A stretch of DNA of 64,000 nucleotides from Fistularia commersonii (lineage: Eukaryota > Chordata > Actinopteri > Syngnathiformes > Fistulariidae): positions 12,494,501 through 12,558,500 of the forward strand of contig JBBMNZ010000009.1 in assembly GCA_037954325.1 (NCBI GenBank), written 5' to 3'. Position 1 is the first letter of the stretch. Each line of letters opens with the position of its first letter. This document shows, in pieces, positions 1 to 33,344 of this stretch. The position numbers and the translations under genes were made by a program. Under the pieces are notes generated by a model. That model was not told the DNA's origin. It made no database searches and was given only the letters and a program-made list of their open reading frames with translations.

Positions 1-695
1 GAGCCAAATTAAAAGTAAGATTAGTTCATATTTATGGTAAAAGACCTTAGATGTGTCCACTGACGCACAGTACGTCATTATGAAGGAAACTCATCATCAA
101 ACTATAACCACATTATCAAATGATCTTATGACAATGCATTATTGATCATAGAAGGCTGAAGTATCTGTTGCGTAACGCCTGCTCGCCTTTTTATGTTGGT
201 TTTATTCACGCCTCGGAGTTCACAGCAGTGGGGGACTCGTATCATTAAAATTGAAGGTGAAAATTTGGGGCCTCGGCATAGCCCTGAGTTGCAGCACAGG
301 TGAGAGGTGGACTAGCTGCTCCTCCGGCTGCAGCCCCTGTAACCTACTAAACCAGCTCAATTTGAATTGTAGTTGAAAGACGGAGAGGAAGAGTGTCATC
401 TGTGCTTATATAAGTTTCTTATATAATCATACATCACACATTGTAGTGACTGGATTATTTAAATTTGAATGTGAAGAGGCTTGATTTGGGGACACTCAAA
501 GGGGTCTCATACTGCAGAGACTGCATCCAAGCCTAAATGGGTTACAGTTTCATCTATTGCTGTAAAAAAAAGACAGTTTCATATTTTTCTAACTTTTTTT
601 TTTGGATTTGAATGTCATTTCCATTCCCTTTCATTTCCCACAAAAGCAGAAAAGCTATGAATAACCAGGCAGGGTTGCCATATTTTTCTACTTAG
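1..695 (+). other. Intron of ank1, upstream end of window
   Basis: Intronic sequence preceding the first visible ank1 exon. It is AT-rich with short homopolymers. No exon, RNA gene or element recognised. Confidence 0.6.
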
Positions 696-21779
<21,084 letters not shown>

Positions 21780-24700
21780 GACAGAGTGGCTAAACAACAA
21801 ATGACACAGAAAATCATCCTCAATGTGTGACACACACACACACACACACTCACACAAACAGAAAAAAAAGAAGAAACAGAAAAAAATGTTCAACTTGTAG
21901 TTTTATAACATTTGTAAATGATCACCTAAGGCATGAGGATTCTCTTTTTTACAAAAAAAAAAAAAAAAAATAGGTGTCTGTTTAAAAAAAAAAAGGAAAG
22001 AAAAAAAAGCAACAAAACGTGCTTCCTGTGAAGTGTAACCGCATGATAACTGCTGGTGCATGCCCTTTGACCTTTTGAACTGTCGATCTATTAACTGAAG
22101 GGGTACAAGGTGCAGGGCTGGCCCACATTTGAATCCAGGGGCAACTTCGAGGACCTTATTTCCCTGTCTGGATTGTCGGCAAGTTGAATCCAGCGACACT
22201 GCAGCCTCACAAAGTATTTTCCCCCCTCAAAGGATGACAGTTCACCACCAAACAATGCTTTTTCTCATCACTAGACCCTTTTACTATCTATGTGATATAT
22301 GCACTGTATGCTACATGGACATGTGTCGCTGTGTGTGTGCGTGTGTGTGTGTGTATGTGAGAGCGAGTATGCGTGTATTCTCTACCGCATGTGTTTATGT
22401 TGTTTTGTTTTTGTTTTTTTTTTTGCTTCCCGGCTTTGCGCTGAGCCCTGCTCCTGCCCCTCGTGATGTGCTCAGTGCTAAAATGAGAAAGCAGCTGCGT
22501 TCCTCCGCTTTTGTGAGCGTCCCTTGCTGAAGTTGTGTGTGTGTTGACGTCATTCCCTCTGGATGAACGTTGCTTTTTAGGTTTCTTTCAGCAAAACCTT
22601 CCCGTTGTGATATTTACCATCATTTGGCTTTTGTAGGTCTGAATATCCTAACCATTGGGTTTTTTGGGGAGTCACATTCTCTTCAATAATGGGCAGATAT
22701 TCTTTGACAACATTGTGCAGCAGCTCTCCAATGCAAATAGTGACTTTGTTTCTCCCCTGATACCACGTCCACCTTCTTCCATCTTTCTTTTCTTAGTGGC
22801 GCACGCCATCTTGTTTCACTTTATCAGTAGCTTCTGTTAATATGCAAGAATCTCACGGGCCGCTATCCGCGCTCCTGATTTCTGTTCACAAAAGCTGCAG
22901 ATCCTCATCGTTGAATTTGAAACATTAAGCGAATGAGAGTGAACAACGTTTGAGGATACAGTGATTCCGAGGGTTCCTGGTCTATCAACGTATACCTGTA
23001 CTAAAGCATATTGTGGGCAGACAGGCAGCACTGTGATTGTCTTATTATCACTGACCCCAGACTCGTGAACTGTTATGACATATATCAAAACACAAGCACA
23101 CTGACACACAAACAAACATGCTCCTACGCCTCATAATGAAACAGTTATTACCTGGTCAGAGAGTCGGATACTCTTGAAATTGCAAAAGCAATAATACCTT
23201 ACAACAAGAAGGGAGAAGGTGGAAACCAGTTGAATTTGACGGAGACGTGCAAAAGACTGAAGCGGAAATCGGATCTGGACAAAGAGCTGCACCATGTCCG
23301 ATGGGTACCACTGAACTTGACGTGGCAGAGTCACGGAGGACTGGGACTGAGGAGGCCAGGAAGGGACTTTTTTTGTTGTTTTTCAGCACTAAACGTAGCA
23401 AAATATTAAACATTATTTTAATTTACATTGATAACTAATGCAGAGTGTTGCTGCTGTATGGAGGAAACCATCTCCATTTTTAATACTTTTCTTAGTAAGT
23501 AAATTCTTTAAGGGTTTTTTGTGCATCACACATTTCCAAAATACCACAATGAGAATTGCTGTCTTCATCTGTGAAACACGTTTTTTTATGCAGAAACCTA
23601 ATAGCCGCACTACAGGAGTCACGCCATATCGAAGTAGCACACATCTGAAAATAACTACACAATATTTATCCCATAAGTACTGTAAATGCTACTGTAGCCT
23701 GAATTAGCAAGACAGAGTGAATGGATGGATATAATTGTTGCACATTACATGATACACATTTTCCATGGCCTGTACATGAGAGCCTCACAGCAATTAATTA
23801 CATATCATGTTTTCCACTGCTATTCCACTCAGGTTTTCTGTTCTGCTATGTCAGAATTATTATTTCATTGTATTTGTATTTATTTCGGTTTTGTTTTAGG
23901 GCTTTTTTGTGTGTGTGGGGGTGGGGGGTGGGGGTGAAGAAAGCGTTTTTTTTTATAGGGTTACAATGAAGGAAGATGGTTTGTGTGCTCATGTTTCTGT
24001 GTGTGTGTATGTTTCGGGTTTGGAGTACTTCATTTCAAATTAAATGAAAAAAGATTCGGTGTACTGATCATGAGATGGATCACTTTGCCCTCCTGCAGAG
24101 GCAACATGTTGAAAACATGACAGAGGCCGCTGGCATGTTTTTGATTATTTGTTTATTTCTCTTCATTGATTCACAGTGAGCAACCAAGAAAATGAATCCC
24201 TCTCCAATGAAAATCAGCATTGCCTCATTTCGCTCCAATCATTGTCCTGCATCAGCACGTGGAGAGTTTGGAGGAAATCGTAAATTAATGAATCATCTCT
24301 ACCGCTTATCGGGGGGATTAAGGAGTACATGAGGTTTGAAGTCAATCCTAGCTGGTATTCGATGAGGTACGCTATGGACTGGTCAGCAGGCTAACACAGG
24401 GCCATGTATAGAGACACACATCAACAAAAAGCTTAGAGTCCCAACTTTGACAATTGTGGGAAGAAACAACAGAACCTGAGCAGAACCCTTGCAAGCACAG
24501 GGAGAACATGCAAACTCCATGCAGGAAGGCCCTAGTTGGCAACTGACACACAAAACCTTGCAGAACATATTACAGAGATAACTATTGAAGTCATTATTTC
24601 TTTGGTTTGAATTATATCAAATCCAACTTTTAATCATTTGAATATGTATCTAAGATATTAACATTATTCAATATCTTATTCTCCATGGTAACTCTTCTAT

Positions 24701-25128
24701 GATGTTAACTTTCCAGGCTGAATGGGGGACACAAAAGATGTAATATTTGTGCATTTAATGAAAACATTTGATTCATATTTTTAAGTTTGGTTACACTGCT
24801 GACTGGCCACTATAGAGTTCCGGAGCGCGAAGGATTCATTTAAATCAAATAAGATTAAGGTAGTACTTAAACTGGATATAGATCGCATATCAAAACAATG
24901 TATATTTACATCTGGTTATTGTGTAACATAATGTATTTAACTGCTTTATGTTGTGGAAAACAGATTTTTACACACATCAGATTTGCTGTCATACTGACAT
25001 GATGATTTTGAGTCTGTTCTGTTTGTGCTGTATCAACAACGTGTGTCTGTGTGTGTGTGTGTGCACGTACGCGTGTGTGCATGAATGCGTGTGGGCTTGT
25101 GCGTGTGTGTGAATGCGTGCGTGCATAC

Positions 25129-25159
<31 letters not shown>

Positions 25160-26560
25160 TACATGTGGTTCCAAACCCAGCTGGAACAGGGGGATCATGA
25201 GAGAACATTTTTACAAGGCATGCAACTTGAAAGAAAGTTTAACCAATGACAATGTATTTTCAAGGGTGTTGTAAAATTGTTAAGAAGAGTAGAAATCACG
25301 TATACTTCTTTAGAATGGATACATGGCAATGTAAATGCAATATCATACTCCTCTATCCTAAGGAATGCAACTGCACACATGCACAAACTAGATGTTTTTT
25401 TAATGAAAATATATGTATAAATATATGACAAAAATATATTTAATGAGAATGCTATGCACCCTCTGAAGAGATATTATGGATGTTTATTAAGCATTATCTA
25501 GACTAGGCCAATACCCACATCATGGGGAATGTAGAGGCTTCGTAGCTATGACCACTTGTTTTTCTTTTTCTTTGTAATGTTCTGGAAAGAGGATAAACAG
25601 ACGTGAATATGTATACAATCCTTTAAATCAGACTCATTCTGACATGAAGATATGTATAGTTCGTCTTACCCTGTACACCAGCTCAAACCATTTACAAGAA
25701 TTAAACAAAGATGTGACATTAATGCTGTGGACTGTTTTTGAAATATGGTTTGACATTTCGCCCCTTATTCCCCAATGTATTGATGTGTATTCTGTCTGGA
25801 GGTTTAATATTCACTTGGTAAAAATAGAACAGTTTTGTCAGCTAAAACAAATCAACTGAACAAAGTTACACACTCACACACACACCTGTGTGCACGCATA
25901 CACACAAAAATTAATTTGAAACAAGAATTACCTTTGTCATTTCACATTTGTGCAGACTGTATGCTCGCTTGTATCAAAACTAATATTTTGGCCCATTTGA
26001 CCACAACTGTTGAAAAATGAAACAGTCAACTAACAGGTGAACTTCAATAGAACAGCAACAATAAATGTTTTTTTTATAATTCAAATTAACGTTTAGGCAC
26101 TTAAGGACATAATTATCTACTTGCTTCAATATCAGTCAATTATCCATAACATGTGATACTTATTTATGTGATTTGCCAATTGTTTTGCAGAGCGAAACTC
26201 TGTGAGTCTAATTGTAAGCAGACATTTATCTCAAGTATATTCTTGACGTAAGACCCCAGTGACTGAGCATTTAACTAGTGCATGTTGGTACTTCCACTGA
26301 GTGCTATTTTGAATTGAATTGAATTGAATTGTATTTTGAATTATTTAGTTGACGTTTTCAGGGGAACAGTGGCGCCGTGTGGACTGTATGGGTAATGCAT
26401 CTCTCTTTTCCGTAAGCATTTTTGAGTATTTTTGAAAATTGGGAAAGAACTTTTTAAAAAAAAAAAAAAAAGCAACATTGGTCACATCGTGTTAAATTTT
26501 AAATAATATAAAAAATATTAAATGCAAATAGAGTGCATTACACATACCGGAAAAACTACC
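21780..26560. other. Intergenic region and ank1 3' UTR
   Basis: Between the ank1 stop and the eif4ebp1 promoter. Contains a CA tract (21831-21850), long A-runs near 21955 and 21985, GT tracts near 22330 and 25040-25160, a SINE at 24297-24545, and a GAATT pentamer run near 26311. No poly(A) signal for ank1 could be assigned with confidence. No coding gene or RNA gene seen. Confidence 0.6.
24297..24545 (-). repeat. Degenerate tRNA-derived SINE, reverse orientation
   Basis: The reverse complement carries the teleost SINE words: 'gggagaacatgcaaactcca' on the plus strand equals the 'gagtttgcatgttctccc' class, and the plus strand also starts with the 'accgcttatc' tail. Confidence 0.7.
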
Positions 26561-26767
26561 CTCTTATCTGTGACGCCCCTTCGCTCTGACCAATCAGAGG
26601 TCGCGGACCGGTTCACGTGTTGTTTTGGATCCGTCCGCACCACGTGCATGGAAGAGATAGCGTTTCTCTGTGCACGCGGCTTGGAACGTCTTTGGGACTC
26701 GTTAAATTGAGCGTGATATCGCAAAGTGCGTATTTTTCTTCAACAGTCCGCCCGCGTTTTACTCGAC
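26560..26767 (+). promoter_or_regulatory. Probable eif4ebp1 promoter and 5' UTR with two E-boxes and CCAAT
   Basis: Locally GC-rich compared with its AT-rich surroundings. It contains a CCAAT box (26590-26594) and two CACGTG E-boxes (26614-26619 and 26641-26646) within 180 bp of the start codon. Vertebrate EIF4EBP1 is known to respond to MYC-type E-box factors. Function here is inferred from position only. Confidence 0.5.
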
Positions 26768-29700
26768 ATGTCGGCGGGAGGTCAAGAGAGCCGCGGCCGG
26801 AATATCCCGAAAGTGAAGCGGGTCAGCATCCTGGAGGCTGCACACATGCCCCAGGATTACTCCACCACTCCCGGGGGGACGGTGTTCAGCACCACGCCGG
26901 GAGGTAAAGCGCTTCTCGGCTGGATGGGGGACGTGACACGCTACGTGGAAATAGAACCAACGAATCCGGAAGTGAACGTTAACAGGCATCTATGAAAACT
27001 AGTCGTACTTCTACTGTTTTCACTTTTTCACTGTTTTATTTTATTTATTTTTTTTAAGTATAGAGATGCATTTTATTTAGTTTGTCGTTCGACAAGTTCG
27101 AGCACATTTACTGTATTTGCTTTTCTTTTTTCCAAGTTATTTATTTTGGCCACGCAATTGTGTCGTAATCCTGTGAATGATCGACAGCATTTCTATTTCT
27201 CATAGCAGACGGAACGCTCTGCAACTCGAAAATGTGCAGCCTATAAAATGACACATTTCATAGATTTCCCTTCATAACATTTTCTCTTAACGAAAGGTGG
27301 TTCTGCAGTGTGTTTTACCACTGGAATGAGTACTTTTCAAGATGAAAAAAATAGTTCATTTTTTTTAAATCTCCTCATGGGATTCTGAATATACTCTAAT
27401 GTAATGCAGTCATTATTTTGGCTTAAAAAATCTGTCTTAAAAAAGTCCAATATGTGATTTTCAGTGTAATAGCAGGGGTTTAAAGAAATAAATGAACTTA
27501 ATCGCTCAGTATGTAAAAGACATCTTGTATTTCTTGATACAATCAAAGATTGTGTACTCCGATAAAGGCGCCAGAAATTTCCTATTTATAGGACTCTTTC
27601 TGGTGATAACAGATACCTGTTGTTGAGTTGCAGCAACATGTTTACTCAAAATGGCCAACGTACCACGAGCAGGACACACTGCTTATATTGATGATACTAG
27701 TGAACCTACTCGTTACATCTTACTATTTTACAGCTCAGATTTCAGCTTCATAATCTAATATAAATACTGACTGAATGTCGTGCCTGGCAGTATTTTGTCT
27801 GTCTGACAAATGTTTTGGTGCTGGTATTTTGTGTTGTTGAAAGTTTGGTCGTTTCATTCGTTAAGACACACGCAGACGTATATTTATACAGTATATAACA
27901 TGGAGCGGCATGTTGGCATAGTGGTTAACGCCATAGGTTATTTAGAGACCTTCAATTGTCAGACGTGTGAATGAAAGAGTGAATGGCTGTTTGTCTCTCT
28001 GGCCCCGCGATTGACTAGCGGCCAGTCCAGGGTGAACCCCGCCTCTGGCCCATGACAGCTGGGATTGGCTCCAGCCTCCCACACCCCTACACCCCTCCTG
28101 TAACCCAAACTGCAGGATAAGTGCTATAGATAATGAATTAATTGGTTGGTGTGTGTGTGTGTGCGTGTGTATAGATGTATATTATGATTACACATTGTGA
28201 TGCTCATGTATTATTTGACTTATAGATCTGTATGATTGAGACTATAGAAAATTCCAAGTTGCTGACAAGAGCAGAGTGAGAGTATCGGTTGTGATTGTGA
28301 GAAAGCTGGCACAGAGTCCAGATGTTGCATTACTGATAGTGAACTATAGCAGTAGCAGGTGGAACACACTTTTACGCAGATAAAAAAACCTGTTTGGTCA
28401 CCAAATGTGTGCAAGGGGTACTAGAAAGTAAGTCCTGTGGAGTTGTTGGGCACGTAAAGGTAAAGACACAGGTCACAAATATAAAAAATGATTGGAGTAG
28501 TATGGAGTTAATTCTATTTAATTTGTGGAAAATACAATTTATTTTTTACAGGAATTCAATACCTCGTTGATAAGTATGTATCTTACACATCCTCTTTGCC
28601 TGAAAAATTGGGTCCACCACTGTTTTGTTGCTGGGATCGACCAATTTACCTCAAGCCTGTGTATCTCCAGTATTGACTGTGAGCATATGCAGGACTTGAC
28701 AACATCTATAAAAACCATACAAAACTGGATTCTTGGAGGAGCAGAACCGGCAGATCTGATCAACAGATACAGGTTCTTGTGACTGAGACAAATTTCATAC
28801 CTGGCCTAGCTGGGACCTGGAGCAGCTCGGCTCTGGTGTTAAGAACCGAGAAGCTTCTGGTTCAGTTCCCGACCTCCTACTAGCCTGTCAAAATGGTGTT
28901 GAGCCAGACACTAAACCGCTTCTCGGTGGCTGCACACTGCTTATTATTCATCCGTGATTGGTTAAATGCAGAGGATTCATTTTGCTGATTTTGTGCTGTG
29001 GATATTACTCAATCTGACAAAGTCAAGGATTTCTTTATCTTTACACTGCAGGTTTGCTCATGTGACAATCCTGTTGACCATGGCCTCCTTTTTACCCAAT
29101 GATGTCAGATCGCAGCTGTTTACTGTTTTCCTCTGATTTTCATCCACCCAAGGCATTTCCCCCCTGGCTGTGGTAGCCTGATAATCCCCTTACCGTTCAG
29201 CGAGTTGATGGCCTCTTAGACTGTCAATTTTGCACTCCACTTATAACCTGTCTGAACCTGGGCTTCTGTGTTCTGTACAAACTGGTCAAGTGAGTGTCTC
29301 AGTGTGAGCATGGGCCTCACCTTTCCTGTTTGCAGCCAAGAATAGATGGATTTAAGTGGGACTCTTAAGTGTGGGCGCAGGTTATTTCCCGATGTGGTTG
29401 TTAACATTTGTGTCGGTCTTCAGGGCTCTTGTTGAAGTAACAGTCTCAGGAGTCAAACCCGGCATGACTACATTGTGAATTGGTAACGCCGAACCTTGAA
29501 CTTCCCTGAAAGGCTGCTTTTATCAGTCTGGCTCAGACAGTCTACTCCCTGTGTAGAGCCTTCCAAGGATTTGGACATGGTGTTGCACCATTGACTGCAA
29601 GATGCCTGTTTTCTATCCTGACTCCCTTCATGAGTGAGAGGCTAGAGGCTGGCTTCAACCTCATCCAGGTCCATGACAGCCACTCCTTTGGCCTTTTTAA

Positions 29701-30827
29701 GGAGTTTTTTGGTGTATCCAGCTATCTGAAGAGAGGTGGTGACATCACCCATAACTTTATTGGGCAAGCAATCTCCGTCTTGCCTAAAACCTGACTCCTC
29801 GAAAGTCAGAATGATCTCAAATCTTGCTGTGAAGACACGACGGGGGGAGACTACTTACTAAAAGCTATCGCCGGCTCCCACTTGATTGTGTGGCGGTACG
29901 GTCCATATTCGACATTCGGACATCGTTACTTGTGTTTTGGTGTTTTTCACACATACAAAAAATGGCAACAGCCTTTTTACCTTGATCTAAATGTTTGCAA
30001 ACCGCTTGTTGTTTTTTTACAATGACCTGATCTTTCTTCTTTCATTTTTAGAATGTCACGGTCTTGCTGAATATCTAATAATTTTTTGCTTTTTCCTTAT
30101 ACTTATATTTTTATAGCATTTCATGTTCATTTAACTCTTAGGTAACCTAGTTTCAGCTAAATCTATAATGTCCATTTATCTCAAAGCTTTTTTTCTATAC
30201 CAAAATGTCTTATTTAACTAAATATCCATGAACATTATTGGCCTCATCCATCAAAAAAAGATTATTTTCTTACATCTGCTGTCAAACATTGACCACCTGA
30301 AATGTCATCATTCTATGTGTCAGGTAAAAATGACAAGTCAATGGAAACTGTTTTAATCTCATACCTGGTGGCAATGAGACTAAAAAAAGCTCTTGCATTT
30401 CAAATGTCCTTTTTCCTTTTCCTTTGCAGGAACCAGAATAATCTATGACAGGAAGTTCCTCCTGCAGTGTCGTACATCTCCCCTTGCCCGTACACCTCCC
30501 AGCCTGCCTGACATACCAGGAGTCACCAGTTCACTCAAATCCTCTTCCACAGAGGCAAATCAGCTTGAACAAACCCTGAGCAATAAGGCTGAAAACAACC
30601 GTGCAGAGGATCATGGTAAACCCTGTGTTTTCATAATTTGCTGGCAGTAAAGCACTTTATGTGTTTATGCTACAGATGGGTTACGCAGATAGTCCCAGAC
30701 TTACAATGATGATATGGTCCAACAACCACATCAGGTGTCTGTGGTTATCTAATTTTTTGATTTTTGCTAATTATTGGTGTATTTTCTTCTTCCAGGGGAA
30801 GATGCCCAGTTTGAAATGGACATTTAA
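26768..30827 (+). CDS. eif4ebp1: Eukaryotic translation initiation factor 4E-binding protein (4E-BP1 type), complete
   Basis: Cytoplasmic repressor that binds eIF4E and blocks cap-dependent initiation until phosphorylated by mTORC1. Exons 26768-26903, 30430-30615 and 30796-30827, with junctions in phase 1, give 117 residues (human 4E-BP1 has 118). Visible motifs: a RAIP-like N-terminal element (RNIP), both priming sites (TTPGG twice, [17 protein letters not shown]), the eIF4E-binding helix YDRKFLL (pattern YxxxxL-hydrophobic), an SP/TP-rich centre ([17 protein letters not shown]), and the C-terminal TOS motif FEMDI. The start ATG at 26768 is chosen by homology; an in-frame upstream ATG at 26726 would extend into the UTR. 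Linkage to ank1 favours paralogue 1 over 2 or 3. A polyadenylation signal AATAAA lies at 31083. Confidence 0.95.
27902..28140 (+). repeat. tRNA-derived SINE in eif4ebp1 intron 1
   Basis: 'ggagcggcatgttggcatag', 'gaatggctgtttgtctctct', 'gattgactagcggccagtcc', 'cagctgggattggctccagc' match the teleost SINE series. The 5' half has an internal deletion. Confidence 0.75.
28540..29870. repeat. Unclassified degenerate repeat-like stretch
   Basis: Base composition is closer to coding DNA than the flanks, and it holds several short interrupted open frames on both strands (for example 29591-29794 plus, 29216-29407 minus). It looks like an eroded transposon, but I recognise no domain. Recorded as unknown. 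Confidence 0.35.
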
Positions 30828-31082
30828 AGATTCAGCCAAGAGGACACATTTGTCCGTCGGTTGGACAAGTCCTTCGGTTGACTTCGGTTTTATTTTTGTG
30901 TACGATGATAAACATTTCAGTTGGTTCAACCGGAGCAGGTAAATCTGTTTTCAGATGTTGGAAAAGGGTTGTTTTTTTTTTCCCCCCCTAGGGATTAACG
31001 TGCCAATTGCTGCTTCTCTTGGATGGGCACTTCTGTATAGCTGTCATTGATTTGACAAATAATTCTAATCCTTTTATTTTTT

Positions 31083-31088
31083 AATAAA
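31083..31088 (+). terminator. Polyadenylation signal AATAAA, eif4ebp1
   Basis: Canonical hexamer about 260 bp after the eif4ebp1 stop. A second AATAAA at 31369 would extend the transcript into the 3' UTR of the convergent Nodal gene. Confidence 0.6.
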
Positions 31089-31310
31089 TCCATCATGTTT
31101 CATTGAACGGGACTCTTATCATCGGAATAATGTCAGAAGGACAGCCTGAGACCTGAAGAAGCCTCGTAGATGAGACGCAACACAACTTCAAAAAAACTGT
31201 CCATTGCTCCCCCTACTCCTGATCTCCAGGACAGGAAATACAATTGCCTTATTTTAACACCTATGACTTTGTAATGACAACAATTGTAGTCTTTGAGGAT
31301 AAAGCAATAA

Positions 31311-31316
31311 TTTATT
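31311..31316 (-). terminator. Polyadenylation signal (TTTATT on plus), Nodal gene
   Basis: Canonical AATAAA on the minus strand, about 570 bp beyond the Nodal stop codon. Confidence 0.45.
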
Positions 31317-31880
31317 GTATTACTGTACAATGGAAATATATACAGGGTCATTGTGACCCAGATGTTTTAATAAAGTTAAAGCGCTTACACCACACAGGTA
31401 TCTTCATTTGTCACTAAAGTGACCTTAAATATAAATGGCTGAAAGGATACATCAGAACAACAGTATAATCTCTTTGTATACAACTGTTTCTGTGAAGCAT
31501 CTTCAGTGCTAATTTGAGTTAGCGGGATGCTCCATGGTCCCGACCTTTTTTCTCGAATTATCGTGAAATCGTCAGTCTATGCCATTTTCTTATAACAGCT
31601 GGGCCGCTTGAAGTGTAACTTCCAATTTCGGTCACCTAATTTATGGAAAGCCTGCCAAGAATTTCAATATCCTTGTTTTTTCAATCCACGACTTAGAGAG
31701 CAGAGTCCAGGACATACGGTAGTTGCTATCTTGTTGCGAAACCACATTTTCCGGACATCTATAAAGTGTCAGTTGATGGTTTCCTGCTTTGCGTCGTCTT
31801 CTTACGCCATCGACTTTTAAGTCCCGGAGCTGTGTCGCTCAGTCTTTGACTGTTTACAAGTCGCCGTGTCGCTCCCGCGC

Positions 31881-33344
31881 TCAGTGGCAGCCGCACTCTT
31901 CCACCACCATGTTCTGGTGAAGCCTCATGACCATCTTGCCATTCTCATAGTACAACATTGAAAGTGCTGCCAGGCGTGTGGGGGCGCAGGACACGCAGGG
32001 CACCTTTTGGGGATGGTGATGTTTTAAAAGACTCTGAAGTACAAATAGAAGAAAAAAATAGATTTAGACATTCATTCAGAATTCATATTTTAGCAATGCA
32101 GCAGATAAAAAGAGAAACTGAGAAGTACTATCTTACTTGCATATATGCGTGATTGGTCGGAGCAAACGTTTCATCCACGGGTGTGGGGCATCTCCCCTCA
32201 CAGCGATAGGCGTTGTATCGTTTTGGATGGATTATCCACTGACCCCATCCAAGCTTCTCAAAGTCAACCCACATGTCCACCTTCTTACACAAAGGACCCT
32301 TCTCTGTGGGGTTTCCGGCTGTCCGCCTCCTTCTCACCTGCTGGTTCTGGTGGTCCCTCTTTGACCTGGACACGGAGCCGACCGTCCGCTGCTCCCGATC
32401 CAGGTTGATGTATTTAGACCGCTCTGCTGTGTGGATGAGAGTTGACGTACCCTGATTTTTAGGGTTCTGCCGAGTAAAGACTACCATCATGACTTTGTCT
32501 ACTGTTGGGTGTTGGACTACATCCTGCTCCCGCTGCCCCGACTCCGCGGAAATATAAATCTCGTCCTCGTCCAGCCGCCGTGTGGCGATGTCCTGCTGCA
32601 GCCAAGCACGGAGTATGTCTGTCATGGTAATCACAGTCCAGGAGCCTGGAGACTCTGTGGAACTGGGATGAGCACTAAGGCGGCCAAGGAGGAACCGTCT
32701 GTTGTCGTGGGAGTGGTAGATGTCCAAGGAGACTCTGGAAGACTCGCTGAAGGCTTGCAGATGGATTCGAAGCTCAGCCATCTGGACGATGTCCCCGGAG
32801 GACATGGAGGACATGTCGAAGGCGATGGATACCCGATGCCCGACCTGCTCGCAACCTTAGAGACACAAGCACAGAAAGATTAGAACGGCAGGAATCAGAT
32901 TGTTTGAGGTAATAAAATGTAGACGGCCAAAACAGTTGCTTCAGTGTCCCCCAGCTTTTCCTATTGCAACATCTAAATTGGACTAAATCTTTGCGTTTCA
33001 CTAATTAATTCACAAACTACAGCGCTAATATCCAAGAGGGGGCTCTTACTTTGAGCGGCAAGGCTGATGACAGAGTCGGTGCCTTGCAGTCCGGCTTGGT
33101 CCGAAGTCCTGTCTCGGTTTTCGGTCATCAAAGTGCGATAGAGCTGGATCATATAACCGGGCTGCCCGCCGGTCCTGTGCACGGCGCGCCTGGAGCCACC
33201 GGTCCACCTGGCGAGCGGTGCGTCACGGCGCGTCGCGGTGAAGGTTGGAACGGCAAGGAAACCGCCAATACACCCCGCTAAGAGAAGAGCGCACATTAAA
33301 TCCGCCGCTTGTTTCGCCATTATTCCAAGATTCGGTGTTGTCAC
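31881..33344 (-). CDS. nodal: Nodal-family TGF-beta ligand, complete, three exons
   Basis: Secreted morphogen signalling through activin receptors and Smad2/3 in mesendoderm and left-right patterning. Exon 1 33344-33050, exon 2 32855-32137, exon 3 32033-31881 (minus strand); junctions phase 1 and phase 0; 388 residues, TGA stop. Residues about 9-33 form a signal peptide ([14 protein letters not shown]). The propeptide holds [20 protein letters not shown]. Two basic cleavage sites follow, RSKR and RRRR; cutting at the second releases a mature ligand starting [14 protein letters not shown]. The mature domain has [35 protein letters not shown] and the third-exon end MVVEECGCH, with the seven Nodal cysteines intact. 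ATG at 33320 is an alternative start inside the signal region. Linkage to ank1/eif4ebp1 suggests the Nodal1 paralogue; ndr1, ndr2 or southpaw identity is not resolved. Confidence 0.95.

Larger units (their letters stand above)
26904..30429 (+). other. Intron 1 of eif4ebp1 with repeat debris
   Basis: 3.5 kb. Contains a SINE at 27902-28140 and an unclassified, moderately GC-rich stretch at about 28540-29870 (see separate entry). No additional exon recognised. Confidence 0.6.

Noticed and set aside
26726..26767. Upstream in-frame ATG for eif4ebp1 (14 extra residues)
   Set aside because: Family members start at the MS(A/G)GG-type Met; the upstream stretch is not conserved-looking and is probably 5' UTR.
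29591..29794. 67-residue open frame in eif4ebp1 intron 1
   Set aside because: No splice support, no recognised domain, surrounded by other short frames; treated as eroded repeat.
32137..32883. Plus-strand open frames over nodal exon 2
   Set aside because: Antisense to a clearly identified exon with intact cysteine knot residues.
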